Both the position numbers and the translations under genes were made by a program. From Ophthalmolycus amberensis (taxonomy: Eukaryota; Chordata; Actinopteri; Perciformes; Zoarcidae), in contig JAFEUB010001545.1 in assembly GCA_024529925.1 (NCBI GenBank), positions 124,501 to 188,500 on the forward strand: a DNA stretch of 64,000 nucleotides. Direction: 5' to 3'. Shown here in pieces: positions 34,801 to 47,944 of the stretch. The notes beneath the pieces were generated by a model. The model was not told the origin of the DNA, did not search any database, and was given only the letters and a program-made list of their open reading frames with translations. The stretch's first letter is position 1. Every line of letters starts with the position of its first letter.

Positions 34801-36939
34801 ATGAAAGTTTGTTTGCACATGTAACTCATGGAGGCTTAAAGAAAAGTCTCTTGGGACGCCCGAGCCGGAGTCCCGCCGGCACCCCCGACGTGCAGCAGGA
34901 TGCGAGGGCCCGTTCATCGCCGCTCGCAGCTTTAATTATTATTAATTTAATCCAGGCCGTTAACGAGCAGCACTAAAACTTTATTTCACTCTGATGGTTA
35001 ATCTGTGTAGTTGATCCACGGTTCACATGACTCTTTGGTCATTTTCTATATCCGAAATGCTCCCACGCTGTTGATTTAAGAGATATAAGGCTGCTATGTT
35101 AATTGCTTCTGACATTTAATGCTTCAAGTGAGTGACACGACTCTGACACACTCAAAACAAACCAGCTCTCACACACAACGTGTCGCAGGACAACCATGCA
35201 GCAAACAAGACACCATAGATATCGTAGCTTCTTAACCGTGATTTATGTCTATTAAAAGATAATATCATCACCCATTATATTCATGCGAGAATGTTTTTCC
35301 CTGATCTACAACAAGTCACCGGATCGTTGACGTTAACGGTTTACGTTGTTGAAGTAACCGTGAACTGTGTCGTCCTGCAGCTCCTCCGTTCACAGCCAGA
35401 GACACCCTGAAGGCGTGGCAGGAGAAGAACCACCCCTGGCTGGAGCTCTCGGACGTCCACAGGGAGACCACGGAGAACATCCGGGTCACCGTCATCCCCT
35501 TCTACATGGGCATGAGGGTAATTCACCAGAGTAACTTACCGCCTCGCACGGGGGCCATTTTGGCTCTGATGATCAAAAAACCCCGTTTCCTGTTGGCTTC
35601 TCGTAGCCGTTTTCTGTTTTGTTCTGTAGATGCTAACAGAAAGTCTTTGTTGTTCTCAGGAGGCCCAGAACTCCCATGTCTACTGGGTGAGTAGTTTTTA
35701 TTATCCGTCACTGTGGGAATTAACACCAGCTGGGAGCTTTAAACATGTCTGTGTCAGCAGAATCTATTTAAAGTGGCTTTAATGCTTTAATATTAATATT
35801 AACAAACTAACAAAACATTGCAAATTAAATATATACAACATTATAATTAACTTGTGTTTCGGTACGTACCTTAGTTTTTGGGAAGACAACAAAAAAAGAT
35901 CCAAAAATGTTTTACTTTGAAAATGATAAGACAAATAAATAAGTCTGTAATGTAAATGTTAATTATTAGACTCTGTCTGGGGTGCAGCTTGTACTCATTT
36001 AAGCACATGTGAACTCGCATTGTAGCTGTGCTGAAGCAACAAACTAATGTTTTAAATCTGTATTGTCCACAATCCAGTTGGGTCGTACATATATGGGTAT
36101 CATATACATACATATGAGTCACAGGGCATAATGTACTGAACGTTTCAGTTGGAGTACGCGTGTTATTACAGGTGTTATTACTCTAGTACCGACATGTCTG
36201 TCTTCCTGCAGTGGCGCTACTGCATCCGTCTGGAGAACATGGGCAGTGAGGTGGTCCAGCTGAGAGAGAGACACTGGAGGATCTTCAGCCTGTCAGGAAC
36301 CCTGGAGACGGTCCGAGGACGAGGAGTCGTAGGCCGGGTTAGTGTGCGCGCACACACACACACACACACTTTTAGTTACTGTTAAAAGGTTGTTAGCTGC
36401 GTCGCCCGGTATCTGTATCGATTACTTTATTTTTTATTTATTTTCAAAAAAAAATTATTTATTTTTATTTATTTATTGATTATTATATATTTATTTATAG
36501 ATTATTTTTCTTTGATTTAGGTTCTTTTTTTTACTTGATCATTTTTTATTTATTTTTATTTTTCCTTTATCTTTTTTATTGCTGATTATTTCTGTTTTAA
36601 AGTATATCTATTCTCTGTGTATGAACTCAGACTGATCTTGTGTTTCTCTCTCAGGAGCCGGTGTTGTCTAAAGAGCAGCCGGCCTTCCAGTACAGCAGCC
36701 ATGTGTCTCTACAAGCCCCCAGCGGTCACATGTGGTGAGTCTACCGTCACTGCTACGTCTTCTACTCGTCGGTTCTTCCTCCAGAGGCTCAAACAACGCC
36801 GTCCTCTTCTTCTGTTGTTTTTAGGGGGACGTTTCGCATCGAGAGGACCGACGGCTCCCACTTCGACGTCCGCATCCCTCCCTTCTCCCTGGAGAGCAAC
36901 AAAGACGACAAAGCGCCCCCCGCTGGCTACACATTCTAA
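28829..36939 (+). CDS. poldip2: Polymerase delta-interacting protein 2
   Basis: Mitochondrial/nuclear adaptor that binds the DNA polymerase delta p50 subunit and PCNA and affects PrimPol, Nox4 and ClpXP-linked metabolism (family knowledge). Eleven exons: 28,829-29,007; 31,802-31,883; 32,115-32,212; 32,295-32,394; 34,125-34,200; 34,410-34,517; 35,381-35,517; 35,660-35,686 (27-nt microexon); 36,212-36,337; 36,655-36,734; 36,825-36,939 (TAA). They sum to 1,128 nt, 375 residues (human 368). The N-terminus MAACALRRGLLSTVSKYNKK is basic and amphipathic, fitting a mitochondrial targeting sequence. A YccV/HspQ-like domain covers about 88-205 (GYRGIVLFPWHARLYDRD, GLDYVSHEDILPY). An ApaG/DUF525 domain covers about 240-365 (WWRYCIRLEN, RHWRIFSLSGTLETVRGRGV, GTFRIERTDGSHFDV). 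Intact; intron 4 holds a large minisatellite and intron 1 a family A copy. Confidence 0.96.
29008..31264. other. poldip2 intron 1, 5' part
   Basis: No exon seen. It starts with TAGC-rich sequence (29,090-29,135) common near fish promoters, then AT-rich sequence. A CTCF-like remnant (AGGGGGCGCCC) lies at about 30,705-30,715 but its flanks do not match well. Confidence 0.45.
31265..31710 (+). repeat. Family A dispersed repeat, copy 3 (longest)
   Basis: The longest copy seen (about 445 bp), sense to poldip2 in intron 1 and ending ~90 bp before exon 2. The CTCF-like CCACCAGGGGGCGAC is at 31,283-31,297, and AGCCAAGATGGCGACGACTA lies near 31,600. The tail GATGTCACGACGACTACGTC then CACTTCTGATTTACAGTCTG defines the 3' end of the family. 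Confidence 0.9.
32455..34080. repeat. 27-bp minisatellite in poldip2 intron 4
   Basis: About 60 head-to-tail units with CCTCGTATCTCTATTATG as the core, alternating CCCAGGACC and CCCATGACC variants. Shorter 21-bp units (CCTCGTATCATGTCCCAGGA) occur in pairs. A higher-order repeat of 177 bp (two 21-bp plus five 27-bp units) is visible from the rare CCCTTGTATC variant at 33,264, 33,441 and 33,618. Since 27, 21 and 18 are multiples of three and the unit has no stop in several frames, long open frames appear on both strands; they are not genes. Confidence 0.95.
36338..36654. other. poldip2 intron 9
   Basis: A 317-bp intron with a short (CA)n at about 36,350-36,369 and a T-rich (TTTA)n low-complexity run at 36,425-36,590. 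No other feature. Confidence 0.6.
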
Positions 36940-38010
36940 CTGCGAGTAGTCGCCTCCCACCTGCAGGGGGCCCCGCCTCCTCGTCTAGAACAGCTTGAGT
37001 CAGGTGCTGCAGAGGGAAAATATAGCATTTAATAGATCATCCAGCAGAGACATCATCGATTAACTGACATGAGGTGGAGACATTATCGACCGTTCAAGAG
37101 ACACGACAGTGAAGAGGAGAGGGAGGGAGGGAGGGAGATATTGTTTTGTTTTTTATTATCGAGGGAATCTTTCCTGCTGGGTTCATGAAAAGAGCAACAA
37201 CTGCAGCCGAGCTTCCACCTCCAGTTGGATACTTCCAGTCTAACGTGTTACTTTCTCCTCCGAGATGTTTAGTTGCGTCAGGTTGACTTGTGAGCTGCTG
37301 ATTGTGTGTAAGTTACATTTATTTACAACATTGAAGCACACTGGATGGAATCCGTCACATCAACAGAAAACACTCGTCAGAATTAAACCAAATGTCTGAT
37401 TTAAAATGTAATATATTTTATATATTTACGTTCGTGTGTTTAGTGGATCTTCACGGTTCCTTTTGTTTGTTCGACTTCTGGTGTGTAAACAAAGCCTTAA
37501 AACACGTCACATCTTCACTTCACACTCAATGCAACGTATAAAACCAGTAAAGGGAGTGAATATGTAATTATAATTTATATAGTATTGAGGATCATTCATA
37601 GTTCCATCCTCTGTGACTCAATGCTGTAAAAGATCAAACTAACAACTCAAGGATGGGGGGGGGGGTATACCTTTTATTAGCAGTGAACTGTAAATGTTGA
37701 CAAAGAATCTTTCTTTGTTGCCGTAAAGAAGGTGAGATTCAGCTCTTAGTTAATAACAAATGCAGCAACCATGAAGTCATTAAAGCAAGCCGAAGATACG
37801 AGCTTTGTGTGTTTTAAACCAGACTGAGGTGTTCGTCCGGGACGTCGTTGCTTTTTAATCTGATGTCTCTGGTTAACGAGAGGAAAGAAACTGAACATCG
37901 TTTTTGTTTCGATAAGTGATTTGAAGCAACTGTGGTGGTTTAAATGCTACTGTAAATAGAAATGTAATTAAAGGAAAAACAAATAAATAATAAACCTTTT
38001 TTGAAAAGCA
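36940..38010 (+). other. poldip2: poldip2 3' UTR and poly(A) signal
   Basis: No coding sequence follows the TAA. A clear AATAAA at 37,982-37,987 (within AAATAAATAATAAACC) is the likely poly(A) signal, giving a 3' UTR of about 1.05 kb. A G11 run at 37,655-37,665 lies inside. Confidence 0.6.
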
Positions 38011-39039
38011 CATCTTGACATTTCTTGTATTTGTATTCAGTCTCAGACATGCTCCTGTGAAGTCAATACAAGTGTGGAAAATGTGTCATCTGTTGAATGA
38101 GCTTTAATTTGACTGTTCTGTTGAACATTCGTAACCAAATACACAGTACATCCTCTTCATGTGCTGTATTACTGCTGCTACAAATATACATGTTTATATA
38201 CTCTGAACAGCCACCAGCAGGGGGCAGTGTAGCCCTCCTTGTCTACACATTGACCTCTAGTGTATGAAGCATGTGATCATATTTACTGCATTGAATCAAT
38301 ATGAAAAGTTTTGTCTCAGTTTTAAATGATTTCTCACTAAATGTTGACTCAGTCTGGTGAAACTGCTTCATATAATATAATCTCTTACATATTAAAAATT
38401 CACGAAAGCATTTTAAATGAACAGATAAGCAACAATGTTCCTTTATTCTTTACTCAATAGCAAAAATAACTGAAAGACTCGAGGCCATTTATAAATTTAA
38501 ACTTTTAAAAACTATTAATTTCAATATATTGCGTTGACAATGTAACAGATCTTACGAAGCATTTAAATAAAAGTACAATAAACATTAAGTACAATCAATT
38601 GCACCAATTCCATTAATAAAGAAAGCAGGAAAATAATATCAAAATATAGTAAAGATAATGATAAAAGAAAATATGTAGAGATTATGTGACCTACTTCTGC
38701 CTCAATATGCTAGCTAGCATTAATCAGTTAGCCTAATTTATATTGTAGATATTCTTTTAATTAATTGATAATTGTACAATCAATATGCTGATTTTACGAA
38801 AAGACTACAAGATCGTAAACGGTACAAATCATCTCGACAATATATAAATAGACAAATACTTTATTCATCGCGCAAAGTAAAACATATAAAATGCACAATA
38901 CCATGAAATGTAATAATATTAAATTGACTAAGTAATAGTGCAAAGATTTAACTAAAACAACAAATATAATGCAGAAAATGAGCAAACGTTCAAACAACTC
39001 GTTACTTAATGTAAATTGGCACGTGGCCTGTTTAGAGAG
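38011..39039. other. poldip2-lrrc75a intergenic region
   Basis: AT-rich, with no exon recognised. It contains the CTCF-like site at 38,211-38,229. A 269-codon open frame on the minus strand (38,794-39,603) spans from here into the lrrc75a promoter; it shows no recognised domain. Confidence 0.45.
38211..38229 (+). promoter_or_regulatory. CTCF-like site
   Basis: CCACCAGCAGGGGGCAGTG is a near-perfect CTCF core, forward on the plus strand. It sits between the poldip2 poly(A) signal and the lrrc75a CpG-rich promoter and is not part of a recognised dispersed repeat. Confidence 0.55.
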
Positions 39040-39873
39040 CGAAACGACCTTAAACTTTTTGGCTGCGCTCGCGCTCCTCTCCCCGCCCTTCGCTTCCATC
39101 ACGTGCACTCGCTGCGCGCGCCCACCATTCAGTTGGACAGGAGGGTGAAACGTATAATTCAGTCCCAGCAACAACAAAAAAGGACCGAGGACCGAGCACC
39201 TCAGAGACGACCGATGCGTCTGCGTCCTGCTCCGGGAGCGGAAGGACGGATCCAGCTTGGAGAAGGACGAATGTGTTTTTGTTTCAGTGTGTGCGCGAGG
39301 AAGGACAGGGCAGCGCGTGCAGGGAGGAGGAGGGAGGAGGGAGACAGCGGTGATCTTGCAGGAGACGTAAACATTGCCATGCCCTGCTTCATGCACCACC
39401 TCCTCGGATGCGTTTCCTCCTCCGTTGGGCTTTAGAGGATAACAGCAGAGGAGGTAACGCGGTTGTTTGGAGGTAAATATATATTTGTTGGAGATGGCGG
39501 TGAAGTTGTGCTCGGGATAGGAGCTCTGCAGACTCTGCACGCAGGAGGAGTCCTGCGTCCTCCTGACTTTGCTGTGTCCGTGGTTTTTTCTTATTGCGGC
39601 CATGCTGCACGCAGCATCCTCCGACCTGTTCCCGACCTGAGCTGCACCCTCCAGGATTCCCCAAGTTCACCCAAAAACGGTGCCTTTGGTGTACTTTGGA
39701 GCCATTTACTCGTCTGTGACTGGGGGATGATGAGCATTCTTCTCCTGCAGTTTGGATTTGTTTTGCTCCCAGCTGCAGACTCAGATGAGCAAAGTATCCC
39801 AAACACTGATCAGACCCGGATGTGCGTGACTGCTTGAGTTTCTCTTCACAGTTCAAATTTACTGCAGCACCCA
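39040..39873 (+). promoter_or_regulatory. lrrc75a: lrrc75a CpG-rich promoter and 5' UTR
   Basis: GC- and CpG-rich sequence after a long AT-rich region (GCTGCGCGCGCCCACCATTC at about 39,111-39,130; CACGTG near 39,100) marks the probable promoter. A 5' UTR intron is possible, because TTTCTCTTCACAG at about 39,838-39,850 is a good acceptor 23 bases before the ATG. A small upstream frame begins with ATG at 39,379 and ends at 39,435. Confidence 0.5.
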
Positions 39874-40137
39874 ATGGGTGCCAAGCAGACCAAGGGCCAG
39901 GAGCCCGGAGGGGCCAGCCCCCAGCACGGCTGGAGGCGAACGCCCACCAAGGAGCGCGGTGGCGGCGGCGACATCTTGGCCTCCCTCATGCTGAAGTCGG
40001 GGGACCGGCTGAGCCGCGGCGGGTCGACGCCGCCGCCTTACCAGCGTCGCATCGGCATGATCCAGGAGATGATGCTGATGGCCAAGCAGGGCAAGCAGGA
40101 CGAGGCCACGGAGATGCTCAAGACACTCCGACAGGTA

Positions 40138-40168
<31 letters not shown>

Positions 40169-41266
40169 ACGCTCTCAGGGGTCACAAGATCACCACAAGC
40201 ATCCCTTCATTCATTTATTTTCTGTGTGTTGATGTCATCACCGGATGCAGAAACAGAAACCAGACTCTCAGACGGACTGTTGACGCAATGACTTTCAACT
40301 GAATCAACGTTTGATGGAACTTCCATTTCCTGTTGATTCTGTCGCCCCCTGTGGACTAAAGCGGTAGTGTCTGAGCACCAGAGTCCCTTTAGAAAACCTC
40401 TCATGTTACTGCAGCAGGGTCTGACAGTCTGCCCCTCTCAGTCCTGGTTCTGGTTCTCCCGTGCCCCCCTTCCCTCCAGCGGGTCCAGCAATACGTCCTG
40501 GGTCCGGCTCCCAGCGGAGACCGACGAAGGGAAGGGAGTCACATGATTTAATCCGATTTTTGCCCCGAATCCGACCCGGTGCCACCGATGAATAACTATA
40601 AGAACAGCCAATCTTCTCTCTAATGGTCTCGTTTACTTATTAGACAGAGACTGTTTAATAACCAGTTAAAAGTTCCTCAATTACTTAGGAACTTAAATTC
40701 ACGATACGTTTAAATATTTTTTGCGGAAAATTTCAATTTGTTACCTTTTTGTCATCTGTTTTATCTAATAACGTAAAGTTTTCACTTGGTTCATCACGCT
40801 TAATTCATTTTTCCAGTAGACTAAAAAGCAAAATGTTTAATTTGCATTTACAATAATAATAGTTTGTATAATAACAGATAGATAATTGGTGTCCATGTAC
40901 AGATACAATACCGCTATACGTTAAATATCGCTATTGATTTTTCTCTCCACCTCTAGTTGCTACGATTTATAGCCTCGCTACGTCTTTCAAGACATTTTTG
41001 CAGCTCTCTGCTGCTGCTGTCGCTGCCAAAACAAGAAATACCACCAGTTGAATTGGTCGGATTTGTAGAAGCTGTAAAGAAAAGGAGGATCTGATCAATT
41101 ATGCAAAGTTAATATAATATGCGATTATCATTTGGGAGGAGAGGGAAACGGAGAGAGAGGATAAGAGTGAAGACGCAGCTATAAGCTCTCATCCCTGTAG
41201 ACGGAACTGCACACAATCCATATGCTGCCGCTGTTTATCCCTCTATGACTCAACCACAGGGAACCT

Positions 41267-41305
<39 letters not shown>

Positions 41306-44083
41306 GCTTTCACAGTTTATTGTCTGGGGCCGCTTTTGTGTTCCAGTTTTCTTATCATTTAGCATTCTTACCATCCGTGACGCTGCTCGATTGAGCTACG
41401 AGGCTCCAGAGGAGGAGAGTCACAGTCTCAGGTTATAAATATACACCCAGGTTTAAAACTGGGCTTTGTCTGGTTGGACAACAAAGGAATTAATTGTCTT
41501 TTTGTTCAATCAATCATCAGAAGATTGAACAATCTGGTGAATGAAAGTCTCTCAGGTGTAAATGACAAAACTGGTTTTCAGCTTCAGTCTGCGGATTTTG
41601 CTGCTTTTCTCTGTTTTTAGATCGCTGTAAGCTGAATGTCTTTGACTGTTGATCGTGGTCATTTGACGAGTACAAAAGAGAACGTCCATTGAGGTTAGCT
41701 GTCACGGTGACAACACGCGGCCAGTAGGGCCGTAAAGTGTCGTAAACACCTAGCCGGAGACGGAGGGGCTGGCTAGTTAGCTTGTTAGCTTGTTAGCTAG
41801 TTAGCTTGTTAGCTTGTTAGCTCGTGCTTCTCCGGAGAGAGACGAGGAGCGAGGCGGAGGGACCGTTGGACCACCGGCCCACTGTTCAGCTAATCTTCTG
41901 TAACCATAAAAGCATGGTGGAATTAGCAAGCTAGCCAACTAGCTAACTAGAGACCGGGAATGAGGCGGCGGGAACGTTGTACCCAGCGCTGCAGCTGGCC
42001 ACGCTTAGTTGTCTCATTTACACTCTTTTTTTAAGACACGTAAAAGCTTCTAAATTCACCAGAGGGGTATTCGCTGACCTATTTTACATCGTAGAACTAA
42101 ACTTTAAAATCTCTTCGGATTGTATTAACCACAAACCTGCGAGAGAAGGAATCCTGAGGTGCAATAATGTGCTTTATTCTACTGGTGGCTCGTCTGAAGA
42201 GAGCAGCTTAAATTGTCAGTTTTAAGTCCCTTTTCTTTGTCTGGCCTCATTGTGAGATATTCAGGCTTTTATTTGCAAACAGCCTCTTTTACTGAGACCT
42301 CCATTATGGCGTCTGCTGCTTGGAGATTTGTGGTGAACTATGAAGCCTCTATCGGCACTTAGTGGGCTACTTCTCCTGTCATTAGGGCGACTCGTACACA
42401 ATTTACAAATGTAACACATTTCCTCATCTCGTTCTTTACACAGTTATTGAAGCAGCGAGCAGTGCTGTCGTGTCAATAGAAAGCAGAAGACTTGATCCGG
42501 TGGCTGAAGGGTTGAGGTCAAGCTCTTCTGGAAGGAAGCAGCTGTTATTGGAGCGATTAGCGAGCGGGCGTGTCCAGCGGCGGCATCAGCCCTACGGAGC
42601 GGATTTGTAAATGTTCATTTTAAAGTAGCTTTGATTTGTGCGTGAGAGAGAGAGAGCAAGACCCTCTGCCCTGTAACTTTCATCCCGTAAATCGCAGGGG
42701 GGGGGGGGGGCCGCAGGATGGACACAACATGTTGGGTCATGAAAACCAAATCACAGAACGGTACATGACAAACGGATCACACGATGAATTGGATGAAGAC
42801 AATTACTGAGGAAAAGAATACGCACCATGAGGGCTGAGCTGTAACAGACACTGATGAAGAAGAAGAAGAAGAAGAAGAGAGGCAGCGTCAGCGAGTGATT
42901 CCAGAGACATCAGAGGACACTCGGGGAAGAAGAAGAGGGGAAATGACACAGAAGAAGAAGAAGCTTGTTAGTGGTGACCGGGCTCTCCGCCACGTTGCCC
43001 GGAAACCATTGCGATCCCCGGGGGGGGGGGCAAATAGACATTGATTATCAAGCTGGAGCTCTGTTAAGAGCTAACGAGGAGGCCACCTTCTTAATCACCG
43101 CCCTTCAGTTTACTCCACCACCCCCCCCCCCCCCACCCCCCCCCCTTCAGCTGACCGCTAAACGATGACCATCAGCGTCCGTGGAGACCTCCTCAGAGGT
43201 TCCCTCGCTGTTTGATGTAACAGTGTAATCGATACTAGCACTCTTATCAATACTGCTTATTGGATGTTTTTGATTGTATTCTGGGGAAAAAACGACAATT
43301 AATCAATAAAAGAATCGTCATTGCTTCATTATTCTTGTATGTAAACAAACAGCATAACAAGAAGTTCCTAAAATCTTTAAAATACATTCTCAGCTAAAGA
43401 TTTATCGAAGATATTGTCCTTCTTTGATGATCCTGTTGTTCTGATCAAACTCCGTATGACATCACTAACGTATGACATCACCACCGTTACCTGCCCGGGT
43501 TTTTACTCATTCAGAACTGGTTAACGGTTGTAACCGGGTTTCTTCTGTGGAGTAACGAGAGGTTCTGCGTTGATTAAACCACGAAATCTCATTTGTGTGA
43601 AGGTATGGCCACAAACGACGGATCATTTCACTTCATTCCACTACAGTCAAGATGTGTCCGACCGTCAGCCGGTTTCTGTGTTGATGTGAAGTTACAATGA
43701 AAATGTTGCCATAGGTTTGCCACCATGAATAATTAATATTCCCCACGATGTCACCTCGGAGACGGACCTGTTTTTCGGTGATGAATAAATGTCTGATTCC
43801 ATCACAGAGCCATGTCGGTGACACCAGGACTCGGACAAACGGAACGCAGCCGTCGTTTATGGTTTCATTCTGCACAACATCAAAATGTCAAACCTGAGAA
43901 GATGTTTAATCGGGCAAAAATAATCGCTATTAATATGGAAATATGAATTACAATAATAGATATTCGGCTGTGGTGAAAGAACATCCTTAATCATGTCAGA
44001 GGGGGGACGAGTGTATATATATATATATATCTATATATATATATATCTATATATATATCTATCTATATATCTATATATCTATA

Positions 44084-44163
<80 letters not shown>

Positions 44164-44253
44164 TATATATATATATATATGTATATATATCTATATATAT
44201 ATAGAGAGATATATATATATCTATATATATATATATATATATATAGAGAGATA

Positions 44254-44293
<40 letters not shown>

Positions 44294-44461
44294 CACAGTA
44301 TATGTATGTTCCTCCCGGTTGTCATTTCCTCTCATCTTCCTCAGAGCCCTCCTCGTGTTTTTCGTCTCCGTCTTTGTTCATCTGGACTCGGACCAAAACG
44401 CATTGATGCCGACCGGCACTCATTAGTGTGGGCGGTGCTCTCTAATGAAAGAAAAGACCAC

Positions 44462-44494
<33 letters not shown>

Positions 44495-45479
44495 ACACTC
44501 TCCCGTTAAGAGTTCAAGAAGTAGACATCTCTATTTTGTCCTTCTCATGTTTATTTCATGAGGGCCTGTTGTTAATAATTGATGTCTTCTCTGGAGAGAG
44601 AATATACCAAATATATATACAAAGTCTTCGGCTTTTGTTTCAACGTGTTCCACGGTTTATTTTCGACTCTTTCCCGTTGCAGACCTTGCTGGTTCGTAGA
44701 CCTTCTTGTGTTCAGACTAGAGACACAGGAGACGGGGTTGATGAACACGCATTTGCAAAGCGAAATTGACGAAATGTAATGAATGTGGTTTATTTCTAAT
44801 TGTCACCAACCCTTTAAAGGGACTAGTTTGACATTTTGGGAAAAAGGTTATTCGCTTTCCCCCAAAAACATCCTCGTATGTAATTTGTACGCGCAGCTTA
44901 TTACGACACATATTTGCCGTAATCCCGATTTCGGACATAAATGGAAGGCAGCGTAAGATAAACATTTCTGTAGCCTGAAGGGAGTCTGGTGCTCAGAAAC
45001 ACGACCACTCGAGCTCCTTGTAGTAACTTTAATGCAGCGGTATCCATCTTCCTTTAACTCTTCACCCGAGTTATTGAATAACAAGCTCATATTTAACATT
45101 GAAAGAGGTCAAAAAGAGAATAAATTTTGCCGATTAAACAAATGTAAAGTAGATCAGAGATGAGCTACATGTTAGCGGGTGTTGTCCACCCGAGGTCACA
45201 TTTCTTTCTCATCACAAAATATCAATTTAACCTGAATTTAAATCTGAATCCATCTGAAGCGTTTACATGAGCTCGCTGCAGAAACTGCAGCCGATAGAAA
45301 TAACGAGTCGGTAGTCTTTCACCGTCGGAAAGATCAATTAAAATACCCACAATGCATCTTGTGCGATGGTGTGATGTCAACTGGAAACAATGGGATAGAA
45401 TGTACACCTGTTGATGCTCTAATTGTAGGTTTCTCTCATCTGTGTTGCTATTAATGTCGCTCCCTTCTGAAAATACGGA

Positions 45480-45520
<41 letters not shown>

Positions 45521-46128
45521 CATTCAGTCAAAGCACCTCCGACGCAAAACAATAGTCAGCATGGAAACCTTAGTGAGTCATACCTTTTTGTGGGAGAGCG
45601 AGCATTTCTCTCCCCCCTCTCTCTCTCCCCCCCCTCTTTCTGTCTCTCTCTCTCTGTCTCTCTCTCTCTCCCCCCCCTCTCTCTGTCTCTCTCTCTCTGT
45701 CTCTCCCCCCTCTCTCTCTCCCCTCTCTCTCCCCCCCACCCTCTCTCTCTCTGTCTCTCTCTCTCTGTCTCTCCCCCCTCTCTCTCCCCCCCCCTCTCTC
45801 TCTCCCCCCCCCCTCTCTCTCTCCCCCCCCTCTTTCTCTCTCTCTCTCTCTGTCTCTCTCTCTCTCTGTCTCTCTCTCTCTCTGTCTCGCCCCCCTCTCT
45901 CTCTCCCCCCCCTCTTTCTGTCTCTCTCTCTCTGTCTCTCCCCCCTCTCTCTCTCCCCCCCCTCTTTCTCTCTCTCTCTCTCTGTCTCTCTCTTTCTGTC
46001 TCTCTCTCTCTCTGTCTCGCCCCCCTCTCTCTCTCCCCCCCCTCTTCTCTCTCTCTCTCTCTGTCTCTCTCTCTCTGTCTCTCTCTCTCTGTCTCTCTCT
46101 CCCCTCTCTCTCTCTCTGTCTCTCCCCC

Positions 46129-46160
<32 letters not shown>

Positions 46161-47903
46161 GAACATCGCTGCCACTTAACCGTCTGCAAAAAAACCGAAC
46201 CCTGAACAAACACCAATAATATATGTGCAGACACAATGATCCTGCACTTACCTGCAGTCTCAACATGTGTTCACAAACACAAATCACAACAGTGGTGAGG
46301 AGGATAGAACCCATGACAGAGCGTTTGAGGGAGAGCGGTACTCAATGGCTGTTGTCCTCGTGATGAAAGGAACAACATCAACACAGCATGAGTCAGAATA
46401 TAGGAAATAAAAATATAATGCAGGTTCATTCTGGACGTTTGGAAACAAACGAAAGATCTTGAAACCAGTTACAAACAAATAGTATAATCGTGTCTTTTGT
46501 GTGAATGCTAGTATTGTATTTTATGTGGATTGGAGCCGTATTATTACAGGTTTGTTGACATTTTGACATTTTGTCTCCATGGGGAGATGTAGCAGTAATA
46601 CATTTACAATATCCACGAGTTAATCTATTGCATATGGCGTCGTGGTTGTTCTCTCGAAAGGCTGACATTTTTTTTAAATGAATCTCCAGAATCCGAGTCT
46701 GGCATTTTGGCCGTCTCCATCTTGGTTTTCTGCAACCAGTGAACAGGAAGTGACCATATATAGACTGAGGAGGAGTGACGTAGAGACGCTGCATACGTCT
46801 CTGGTAGAGACCTGTCAATCACCGTGTAGCCCCGCCCTAAAGCATCCCCTGCTTTATGGTCTGTTTGACTCTAAATGGACCATAATGTACTAAATGAACA
46901 TCATGCTGTATTGAAGAAGACTTGAAACTAGAGATTGAGACCATAAACTCATGTTTACAATGTTTACTGAGGTAATAAATCAAGAGAGAAGTAGAGTCAT
47001 TTTCTCATAGACTTCTATACAACCAGAGGAGTCGCCCCCTGGTGGACACTAGAGAGAATGCAGCTTTAACACGTGAAGCTTTGACTTCACTCTTCAGAAC
47101 TGAGGCAGGATGTTTTTAACACCACATGGCCCTCAGTGAGGTGAATGCCAATTATTTTGGTGACCCAAACTTTTTCTGTACTTCCACGATCAAGCTCTAT
47201 GGCTTCCACTCGTATTTCTATAAATGTCAATATGTAATGAGCAGATTACCCAGACTTTTCCCGACCACATTCAAACCCCTCATTTCCATTTTGCACTCTG
47301 TGTGAGCTCCAAATGTCAGGATTCCTCTTTATCTAATTGGGCAGCTGCCATGAAATGAGCACATTCATGCTACCGAGGGAGCTCGTGGCCTTTCCTTCAC
47401 TCCTACGACGAGGCCACGATGTCATGGTGTCGTTCACTGTGTCCGGCCTCTTCTTATTTAACTGGGATGAAGGAACAGCTTTTAGGAGCTGCTGATGGTT
47501 TTAACTTTGAATCTTGTTTCCAAACAAAGTCCATTTTTTAAATGCTTATAATGGAGCACGATAATAATCTAAATTATTAATGTCAAACATATGGTGTGAG
47601 GCTGAATACGTGCAGCCATCGCTTTGCTTTGACGCTCAGCAGCTTCTTTACAGTCCTGTAAAGTGTCTATCAAGCAGAGTCGTCATACATGTTTTTTAAG
47701 ATTTAACAAGGCAGCTGTTCATGCATGAAGCGCCGCCAACAGGCTAATGATCCGTACGCTGTCCGTACGCCTTCAGCAGCAAGCAGACAGACGGGCTTGA
47801 AAGCAATGCAACAGGCAATTTAATTCAATGCTTTAGGGTCGCGTTTCTTAATGAGGGTGGCACCGCACACCTGGGGGGGGGGGCGTTCAGACAGTGCTGG
47901 AAG

Positions 47904-47944
<41 letters not shown>

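Noticed and set aside
43993..44406. Tyr/Ile-repeat open frames on both strands
   Set aside because: Translation of the TA microsatellite.
45556..46314. Arg/Glu-rich frames (minus) and Ser/Leu/Pro frames (plus) of 200-250 codons
   Set aside because: Pure consequence of the CT/GA-rich low-complexity tract.
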